From positions 1 through 37,998 of the forward strand of contig CAKQRW010000033.1 in the NCBI GenBank assembly GCA_934271655.1: a DNA stretch of 37,998 nucleotides, in the 5' to 3' direction. The position numbers were made by a program, and so were the translations under genes. The notes below the pieces were generated by a model. The model did no database searches and was not told the DNA's origin. It was given only the letters and a program-made list of their open reading frames with translations. Each line of letters starts with the position of its first letter. Positions within the stretch are counted from its first letter, which is position 1. This document shows, in pieces, positions 32,533-37,998 of this stretch. Source of the DNA: an uncultured Bacteroidaceae bacterium. GTDB lineage: Bacteria > Bacteroidota > Bacteroidia > Bacteroidales > Bacteroidaceae.

Positions 32533-33126
32533 ATGAAAAGATACAGCATTTTTGTCATTTTAGCCGCAAGCATCATCATGTGCGCATGCGACGGCAACAA
32601 GAAGAAAAGTGATGATGCATCATCTGTCATAGTCAAGCCCATAGACGAGATTCCCGGCATATTCGAGGCCCATGGCACCATAGGCAGCGGCACCAGCATG
32701 AACATGATAGAATTCATCAATGAGCATGGCGACACCATCTACCTGCAAGCCAACAGCCAGTCGGTGGCTGGCGGCGTGAACGTGGGCGACAAGCTTGATG
32801 TGGTGTATAATGTGACGGACGATGCCAACATAGTGTCGCTGGCTGTCAACATGACTTCTCTTCAGCATGTGTGGAGCCAAAAAGGCAACGACGGACACGA
32901 GCAGAGCCTGGAACTGAACGAAGGGGGCCGGGCCACTACATACAACATGAATGTGGACTACGACTCATGGTCTGTGGAGAACGGACAATTGCTTCTGCGC
33001 TTCCCTAAAAGCAAGCTGGACGAAAAGGCTACTCCTGCCGACACCTTCGACATCATGCTACTCAGCGCAGACAGCCTGGTGCTGATGCACGGCGACCTCA
33101 TGACTGAGTTTGAAAGATACAACTAA
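32533..33126 (+). CDS. Lipoprotein, possibly lipocalin-like
   Basis: A 197-residue lipoprotein: MKRYSIFVILAASIIMCAC gives a lipidated cysteine at residue 19. After an acidic and lysine linker come two beta-rich parts. Residues about 45-110 contain GTIGSGTSMNMIEFINEHGD, TIYLQANS and VGDKLDVVYNV, like a small barrel or OB-like domain. Residues about 115-190 contain VWSQKGNDGHEQSLELNEGG, YDSWSVENGQLLLRFP and DTFDIMLLSADSLVLM, a W-G-x-Y-x-W-L pattern often seen in Bacteroidales lipocalin-like lipoproteins. The family call is tentative; the role is unknown. It is a single-gene unit with its own promoter. Confidence 0.7.
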   Translation: MKRYSIFVILAASIIMCACDGNKKKSDDASSVIVKPIDEIPGIFEAHGTIGSGTSMNMIEFINEHGDTIYLQANSQSVAGGVNVGDKLDVVYNVTDDANIVSLAVNMTSLQHVWSQKGNDGHEQSLELNEGGRATTYNMNVDYDSWSVENGQLLLRFPKSKLDEKATPADTFDIMLLSADSLVLMHGDLMTEFERYN

Positions 33127-33158
33127 GCAACAGGACTATGCTCTGAGACTTATGTAGC

Positions 33159-33254
33159 CATGCCTGTCAAACATAAGTAGATGCTTAGAGTAACGAGCAG
33201 AGCGAAGAGACGGACGGTATGTTACATGCCTGTCAAACATAAGTAGGTGCTTAG
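33159..33254. repeat. Pair of 30 bp direct repeats
   Basis: The same 30 bp, starting CATGCCTGTCAAACATAAGT and ending GCTTAG, occurs at 33159-33188 and 33225-33254 with one difference (start-to-start 66 bp). The second copy runs into the left arm of the adjacent hairpin. Confidence 0.85.
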
Positions 33255-33288
33255 CATCAGTATGAAATGATGCTAAGCACCTACTTAT
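33239..33288. repeat. Perfect 21 bp hairpin
   Basis: Arms at 33239-33259 and 33268-33288 are perfectly complementary (left arm begins ATAAGTAGGTGCTTAG) around the loop GTATGAAA. No T-run follows on either strand, so it is not a standard terminator. The rest of the 33127-33557 gap has no gene. Confidence 0.85.
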
Positions 33289-33453
33289 CACGTATATCAT
33301 AGCTATTAGAAGCCCGGACATACAAAAAGTGTGGCATATTAGCCTCTTCTTTTATATTTCATTATTTACTACACAGGAAAAAGTAATAGTCTCATCAATT
33401 CAACAGACTACATAATTGAGATGCTGACGACAGCAGTATGGTACACAAGAGAC

Positions 33454-33487
33454 GAAGCGGGCATCGCTATTCAGCAATGTCCGCTTC
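33454..33487 (-). terminator. Hairpin beyond the DUF3127 gene
   Basis: An 11 bp stem (GAAGCGGGCAT against ATGTCCGCTTC, one G-T pair) extended by GCT/AGC. It lies 70 bp past the DUF3127 stop and is followed by CTTTT on the plus strand. Probably a bidirectional terminator. Confidence 0.55.
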
Positions 33488-33557
33488 ATCTTTTGCCGTG
33501 TTAAGCCGATGTTCAAAATTGCCTTTACATTACATGACAATAATGAGCAGCTACTTA

Positions 33558-33965
33558 TCAGAAAGGAAGGTCGCTCGAATCGTCAGCAGCCTGAGTGAAA
33601 CTGCTGGCGGCTGGAGCAGCAGGAGCAGCAGGGGCAGCCGGAGCAACAGGAGCCTGGCCAACTCCCGTCATTGCTGGATTTGCTGCCTGAGCAGCAGGAG
33701 CCACGTTCCATACACGTATATCATTGTACCAACGTCCGTTATACTCTCGAGCATTGATATCGAACGACACAGTAAGCTCCTGTCCCACCTGAATGTTGAA
33801 GCGGTTGATGTTTTCCTCGCCAAACACGTTAAAAGCCATCCTCTTGGGGAACTGTCCCATAGTCTCCTCAATGACATAGTCCTGAGTCTTCCAAGGATTG
33901 CCTGTACGGGCAGACACGCCTCCACGTGCTTCGAGCACTGCTATAATCTTTCCTGTAAATTCCAT
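33558..33965 (-). CDS. DUF3127 protein with SSB-like C-terminal tail
   Basis: A 135-residue protein. The N-terminal 90 residues match the DUF3127 family of Bacteroidetes: MEFTGKIIAVLEARGGVSAR, WKTQDYVIEETMGQFPKRMA, then VSFDINAREYNGRWYNDIRV. This strand pattern resembles an OB-fold nucleic-acid-binding domain. Residues 92-120 are an alanine-proline linker, and the protein ends in DDSSDLPF, strikingly like the acidic, phenylalanine-ended tip by which bacterial SSB recruits repair and replication enzymes. It is divergent from dnaN with overlapping promoters. A single-stranded-DNA or replication role is an inference from tail, fold and neighbours; the family itself has no assigned function that I know of. 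Confidence 0.82.
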   Translation of the reverse strand: MEFTGKIIAVLEARGGVSARTGNPWKTQDYVIEETMGQFPKRMAFNVFGEENINRFNIQVGQELTVSFDINAREYNGRWYNDIRVWNVAPAAQAANPAMTGVGQAPVAPAAPAAPAAPAASSFTQAADDSSDLPF

Positions 33966-34006
33966 TTTTCTATCGTTTGTTTATGTTGCTATTTACTATT
34001 AGGGCA

Positions 34007-34037
34007 CAAAATTACGCTTTTTTTTTGTATTGTCAAA
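34007..34037 (-). promoter_or_regulatory. Promoter of the DUF3127 gene
   Basis: Read leftward: TTTG (34037-34034), 19 bp, TAATTTTG (34014-34007). A near-perfect match that physically overlaps the dnaN promoter. Confidence 0.75.
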
Positions 34038-34054
34038 ACTTATCCATAACTTTG
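34024..34054 (+). promoter_or_regulatory. dnaN promoter
   Basis: TTTG (34024-34027), 19 bp, TAACTTTG (34047-34054). The leader to the dnaN start is about 90 nt. Its -33 lies inside the spacer of the opposing DUF3127 promoter. Confidence 0.8.
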
Positions 34055-34154
34055 TGTTCAATTAGACCGTTTAGTCAACGGGATACAGGGGAATAATGCC
34101 CTATGCGCATTACGTCCTGAAATGGTTATAAACATTTTATCATATACACATACA

Positions 34155-35276
34155 ATGAGATTTAGCGTTTCAAGTTCAGATCTGAGCATCCGCCTTCAAA
34201 ATATCAGCAAGGTACAAAATTCCAAAAACGCATTGCAGATTCTCGACAACATACTGTTCGAACTGAAAGGCGGCAAGCTGAGGCTCATAGCCTCTGATAG
34301 TGAAGTCACCGTCACCACACGTGTGGAAGTGTCTGATGTTGACGGCAGTGGCAAGTTTGCTGTCAACTCACGTACTCTTATTGGCTCTGTAAAAGAGATA
34401 CCAGACCAGCCTATCACATTCACAGTAGACCCAAGCACATACAGCGTCAAGGTCAACTACCAGAATGGCGAGTACAACTTCACAGGTGTTGACGGCTCTG
34501 ACTTTCCGCTGCCCTCATCCATACAGGGAAGCAAGCACAGCGTGACCATCAACTCAAGACTAATGCTCAACGGCATCACACGATGCCTCTTTGCCACATC
34601 CGACGATGAGCTGCGCCCGCAGATGACCGGCGTGTATTTCGACATGAACAACGAGATGATGGCGTTTGCCGCAAGCGACGGACACAAGCTGGTGCGCAAC
34701 CGTCTCCTCGCTGTGCATCCAGACGAGCCTTGCGCCTTCATCCTGCCTAAGAAGCCAGCCCTCATGCTGAAGAACATACTGCCACGCTTCGACGAGGACG
34801 TAAATGTGTGCTTCGACAGCCAGAACGCCATATTCACTGTAGAGAACTACACCATCATATGCCGTCTGATAGAGGGACGCTACCCTAACTACAACGCTGT
34901 GATTCCAAAAGACAACCCGTTCAGGGTGAGCGTGGACCGCGTCTCCTTCATCAGCGCGCTGCGCCGCGTGCTTGTATTTGCCAGCTCAAGCTGCGCTGTA
35001 GTGAAGATAAGCGTGAAAAGCGGCTCGATGAATGTTTCCGCACAAGACCTTGACTTCTCCACATCAGCAGAGGAGAGTCTGCTGTGCGACTATGAAGGAA
35101 ACAACATGGAGATAGGCTTCAACGGACCATTCCTCCTCGATGTCCTCAACTGCATCACCAGCACAGATGTCATCATGGAGCTGGCCGACCCAAGCAGAGC
35201 CGGAGTCATCATGCCCGCGGAAATGGACGAGGAGGAGGATCTCGTGATGCTTCTCATGCCAATGATGCTCAAGTGA
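34155..35276 (+). CDS. dnaN: DNA polymerase III sliding clamp, beta subunit
   Basis: A 373-residue beta clamp. The start MRFSVSSSDLSIRLQNISKV was preferred to an in-frame ATG at 34122, which would add eleven residues not typical of the family. Conserved stretches include NALQILDNILFELKGGKLRL, MLNGITRCLFATSDDELRPQ with MTGVYFDM, FAASDGHKLVRNR, and FENYTIICRLIEGRYPNY-type sequence (VENYTIICRLIEGRYPNYNA). It ends MLLMPMMLK, close to the family's usual C-terminal motif. It leads a unit with an exonuclease and coaBC, the standard Bacteroidales order. Confidence 0.97.
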   Translation: MRFSVSSSDLSIRLQNISKVQNSKNALQILDNILFELKGGKLRLIASDSEVTVTTRVEVSDVDGSGKFAVNSRTLIGSVKEIPDQPITFTVDPSTYSVKVNYQNGEYNFTGVDGSDFPLPSSIQGSKHSVTINSRLMLNGITRCLFATSDDELRPQMTGVYFDMNNEMMAFAASDGHKLVRNRLLAVHPDEPCAFILPKKPALMLKNILPRFDEDVNVCFDSQNAIFTVENYTIICRLIEGRYPNYNAVIPKDNPFRVSVDRVSFISALRRVLVFASSSCAVVKISVKSGSMNVSAQDLDFSTSAEESLLCDYEGNNMEIGFNGPFLLDVLNCITSTDVIMELADPSRAGVIMPAEMDEEEDLVMLLMPMMLK

Positions 35277-35321
35277 CAATGGCGGCTTATCCGCACACAA
35301 AACAAAATATAAAGAGACACC

Positions 35322-36098
35322 ATGAAGCTGAATCTGAAAAAACCCATATTTTTTTTCGACCTTGAGACCACAGGCATCGACACTGTGCACGACCGCATAG
35401 TGGAGCTTTGCTACATCAAGGTGTGGCCCAACGGCAACGAGGAGTCAAAGTCAATGCGCATCAATCCAACCATACCCATACCCAAGCAGTCGTCAGACAT
35501 ACACGGCATCTATGACGACGACGTGAAGGACTGCCCCACTTTCAAAGACATTGCAGGCGACCTCCTGAAGGTGATTGAGGGAAGTGACTTGGCTGGATTC
35601 AACTCAAACAAGTTTGACATTCCGCTGCTGTGCGAGGAGTTCCTGCGTGCGGGCTACAATTTCGACATACACAACTGCCTGTGCGTGGACGTGCAGAACA
35701 TATACCACAAGCTCGAACGGCGCACACTCATCGCCGCATACAAGTATTATTGCGGAAAAGACCTGGAGAATGCCCACTCTGCCCTGGCCGACACAAGAGC
35801 CACACTGGAAGTTCTTGAGGCTCAACTGGACAAGTATCCGGAAGACCTGAAGAACGACATCCCATTCCTGGCAGAGTACAGCAGGATGAACAACAACGTG
35901 GACTTTGCCGGACGCATCATACGCAACGATGCCGGCGTGGAAGTGTTCAACTTCGGCAAGCACAAAGGCAAGCCAGTAGCTGACGTGCTGCGCCGCCTTG
36001 ACCCCAATTACTACTCTTGGATGATGCAGGGCGATTTTCCGCAGAACACCAAGCAAGTGCTCACAAGAATCTATCTCGAATCAAAGAACAAGAAATGA
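35322..36098 (+). CDS. DnaQ-like 3'-5' exonuclease with DUF3820-type C-terminus
   Basis: A 258-residue DEDDh exonuclease. FFFDLETTGI gives D13 and E15, NSNKFDIPLL gives D99, and ENAHSALADTRATLE gives H152 and D157, a full catalytic set. It probably proofreads or degrades DNA 3' to 5'; whether it is the true epsilon subunit of polymerase III or an independent nuclease cannot be told. The last 50 residues, FNFGKHKGKPVADVLRRLDP then YYSWMMQGDFP, match a DUF3820-like domain often appended to such exonucleases in Bacteroidetes. It is 45 bp after dnaN and overlaps coaBC (ATGA). Confidence 0.92.
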   Translation: MKLNLKKPIFFFDLETTGIDTVHDRIVELCYIKVWPNGNEESKSMRINPTIPIPKQSSDIHGIYDDDVKDCPTFKDIAGDLLKVIEGSDLAGFNSNKFDIPLLCEEFLRAGYNFDIHNCLCVDVQNIYHKLERRTLIAAYKYYCGKDLENAHSALADTRATLEVLEAQLDKYPEDLKNDIPFLAEYSRMNNNVDFAGRIIRNDAGVEVFNFGKHKGKPVADVLRRLDPNYYSWMMQGDFPQNTKQVLTRIYLESKNKK

Positions 36099-37405
36099 CA
36101 CAACATCTGAAGGGAAAGAAAGTGGTGCTCGGCATCACGGGCAGCATTGCGGCATATAAAGCATGCCTCATCATACGCCTGCTCATCAAGAGCGGAGCTG
36201 AGGTGCAAGTGGTCATAACCCCCGCAGGCAAGGAGTTCATCACGCCCATCACTCTGTCTGCCCTCACCAGCAAGCCTGTCATCAGCGAATTCTTCTCACA
36301 GCGCGACGGGACATGGCACTCACATGTCGACCTCGGACTCTGGGCCGATATCATGCTCATCGCTCCTGCAACAGCCTCTACCATAGGCAAGATGGCTCAT
36401 GGGATAGCAGACAACATGCTCATCACCACATATCTCTCCATGAAAGCGCCAGTGTTCATAGCCCCAGCCATGGATCTCGACATGTACGCACATCCGTCTA
36501 CACAGGCAAACCTGAAGACGCTTCTGGCATACGGCAACCACATCATCCAGCCTGGCACAGGCTTTCTCGCCTCCAAGCTCGAAGGCAAGGGACGCATGGA
36601 GGAGCCTGAGAACATAGTGCGCGAACTAGACCGCTTCTTTGCTGAAGAGGAGGCAGCGTGCCTCGCGACATGCGAGGATTGCACCACAGAAGGGGGCATG
36701 ACAGAGGAGGCAGCGCACAAGAGCGGAATCCTGTCTGGCAAGACAATACTCATCACGGCTGGCCCCACATACGAGAAGATTGACCCTGTGCGCTTCATAG
36801 GCAACTATTCCTCTGGCAAGATGGGTTTCGCGCTTGCTGAGGCATGCGCCCAGCGAGGCGCGCATGTGGAGCTTATTTGCGGGCCTGTGTCTTCTGCCAT
36901 GGCCACCACGTCAAGCAATATCCACAGGACTGACATAGAGAGCGCGCACGAGATGTATGATGAATGCATGAAGCTATTCCCATCGGCAGATGCAGCCATA
37001 CTGTGCGCAGCCGTGGCTGACTTTGCGCCAGAGTCTGTGGCCGACAAGAAGATAAAGCGCACAGGCGAGGATATGGTCATACGCCTCAAGCCCAATCCCG
37101 ACATCGCAGCCGCACTCGGCAAGGTGAAGAAAAGCGGACAGACCATGATTGGCTTCGCTCTCGAAACCAACGACGAGGAGACCAACGCACAAGCCAAGCT
37201 GAAGAAGAAAAACTTCGATTTCATCGTGCTTAACAGTCTCAGGGACAAAGGCGCCGGCTTCCGCACCGACACCAACAAGATAGCCATCATCACCCCAGAC
37301 GGGCGAACAGACTATCCACTCAAGCAAAAGACTGAAGTGGCACAAGACATCATAGACAATCTCGCCACGGTGATGCTCAACAAGCGCGTCAACTCAGACG
37401 AATAA
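36095..37405 (+). CDS. coaBC: Bifunctional phosphopantothenoylcysteine synthase/decarboxylase
   Basis: A 436-residue CoaBC making 4'-phosphopantetheine for coenzyme A. The start MTQHLKGKKVVLGITGSIAA was chosen over ATG 36017, which lies inside the exonuclease gene. The flavin decarboxylase half has HSHVDLGLWADIMLIAPATA with active-site H77, and PAMDLDMY. Its clamp segment is GFLASKLEGKGRMEEPENI: the usual cysteine of the ACG motif is not there. The synthase half starts near 214 (KTILITAGPTYEKIDPVRFI, NYSSGKMG) and ends with the nucleotide-binding region FALETNDEETNAQAKLKKKN. The linker (residues 189-196) has an unusual CLATCEDC. Translationally coupled to the exonuclease. Confidence 0.95.
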   Translation: MTQHLKGKKVVLGITGSIAAYKACLIIRLLIKSGAEVQVVITPAGKEFITPITLSALTSKPVISEFFSQRDGTWHSHVDLGLWADIMLIAPATASTIGKMAHGIADNMLITTYLSMKAPVFIAPAMDLDMYAHPSTQANLKTLLAYGNHIIQPGTGFLASKLEGKGRMEEPENIVRELDRFFAEEEAACLATCEDCTTEGGMTEEAAHKSGILSGKTILITAGPTYEKIDPVRFIGNYSSGKMGFALAEACAQRGAHVELICGPVSSAMATTSSNIHRTDIESAHEMYDECMKLFPSADAAILCAAVADFAPESVADKKIKRTGEDMVIRLKPNPDIAAALGKVKKSGQTMIGFALETNDEETNAQAKLKKKNFDFIVLNSLRDKGAGFRTDTNKIAIITPDGRTDYPLKQKTEVAQDIIDNLATVMLNKRVNSDE

Positions 37406-37406
37406 T

Positions 37407-37447
37407 TTGACTGCAAGAATCTGGAACTAACAGGTTCTTGCAGTCAA
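37407..37447 (+). terminator. Terminator of the dnaN-coaBC unit
   Basis: A 17 bp stem with one G-T pair (TTGACTGCAAGAATCTG against CAGGTTCTTGCAGTCAA), 7 nt loop, then CTCTTTTATT. It starts directly after the coaBC stop. Confidence 0.9.
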
Positions 37448-37998
37448 CTCTTTTATTGAATGATAACAAGAAATCATTCAAAACTAAACAGGAACAGAAA
37501 CACTCGCAGCAGTTTCTATTTTACTTTCTGTATGGGCAAAGCCTTTTCACGCTATCATACAGATTCTTGGATTACATCTAGCAATCTTTGTTCTCCTGCT
37601 AACATGCTCATTTTTTTTTGCTATTTTATAGCAAAAATATCCCAAATAACTATTTTTTTAATCAAATGATACAAATTTGAAAAGCTTTCTCTGTTTTTAT
37701 ACATACTTTTGCACCGTTACAAATTCCATAGGTTCTGTTACATAGACACGCCGCCACAGGTCTGGGACAGTCTGCATGCCCCTAACCAGATAAGCACACA
37801 CATGGCAAAGCCTGCAAAAAAGGACGTGCATACACATGACAGAGCCTGCCCCAAAAAGATAACACTTAATGTATTACAAGGAAGCGAACTCCTTATTATA
37901 TAACAAAGCGACTCTTTCATATATAGAAAGTACATATAAAAAGTGTTTGAGAGAAGAATGAGGAAAGTTTACTGGTTATCAGTTACTTTCCTCATTTT
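37448..37998. other. AT-rich end of the window, no large gene
   Basis: No ORF with recognisable content. A -7-like TACTTTTG lies at 37704-37711 with an imperfect TTTG at 37676 (24 bp spacer). A 33-codon ORF (MAKPAKKDVHTHDRACPKKI...) runs 37802-37903. A hairpin ends the window. Together they could be one short transcript. Confidence 0.4.
37957..37998 (+). terminator. Hairpin with T-run at the window end
   Basis: AATGAGGAAAGT (37957-37968) pairs with ACTTTCCTCATT (37985-37996), with ACTG/CAGT continuing the stem beyond a small internal loop. Four T end the window, so the tail may be cut off by the window edge. Confidence 0.65.

Overview
The window looks like a chromosome segment of a Bacteroidales bacterium, most likely Prevotella or Segatella. 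Three things point there. Promoters have the Bacteroidetes form (TTG or TTTG, about 19-20 bp, then TAnnTTTG). The gene families are typical of the phylum: SecDF fusion, DUF3098 between ftsX and uppP, DUF5723, DUF3127, meso-diaminopimelate dehydrogenase, S9B dipeptidyl peptidase, NVEALA-type peptide. Start codons mostly lack a clear Shine-Dalgarno sequence. No rRNA, tRNA, intact insertion sequence or CRISPR array was seen. All calls were made by reading the sequence; no database search was run.

Layout. 1-2.8 kb: a visibly AT-rich accessory cassette with a NVEALA-like small exported protein, a 6-bladed beta-propeller lipoprotein and a thioredoxin-like lipoprotein. 2.9-5.1 kb: greA, a HIT protein, a YgjP-type metallopeptidase, a terminator, then a hotdog thioesterase. 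5.1-6.3 kb: a soluble orphan histidine kinase with a cysteine cluster. 6.46-6.64 kb: a candidate structured RNA ending in a strong terminator. 6.7-7.8 kb: an ECF sigma factor and its likely membrane anti-sigma partner. 7.97-17.0 kb: a long leftward block, in transcription order miaB, ftsX, DUF3098, uppP, truB, queA, folK, dpp4, argB, with several overlapping start and stop codons. 17.2-18.8 kb: two membrane proteins, followed by a minisatellite that begins inside the second gene. 19.2-22.5 kb: a large lipoprotein and a DUF5723 outer-membrane protein. 23.3-25.9 kb: HU, divergent from a rhomboid protease overlapping a membrane-anchored phosphodiesterase-fold protein. 26-30.2 kb: secDF and ddh. 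30.3-32.5 kb: the decayed remnant of a VirE-type helicase gene with repeated hairpins on both sides. 32.5-33.1 kb: a lipoprotein. 33.2-33.3 kb: a compact repeat-hairpin element. 33.6-37.4 kb: DUF3127 (OB-like with an SSB-like tail), divergent from dnaN, a DnaQ-like exonuclease and coaBC. The last 600 bp hold no large gene but may hold a short transcript.

How genes fit together. The dnaN block carries the sliding clamp and a proofreading-type exonuclease, and shares overlapping divergent promoters with the SSB-like DUF3127 gene. The miaB-argB block mixes tRNA modification (miaB, truB, queA), envelope lipid recycling and division (uppP, ftsX), folate (folK), peptide use (dpp4) and arginine synthesis (argB). 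SecDF supports export of the many lipoproteins and outer-membrane proteins in the window.

The most notable non-gene signals are the candidate RNA at 6.5 kb, the overlapping dnaN/DUF3127 promoters, the NVEALA/propeller/thioredoxin cassette, the 33.2 kb repeat-hairpin element, and four unrelated short tandem-repeat arrays (12, 22, 37-38 and about 41 bp units) lying between genes or running over their stop codons.
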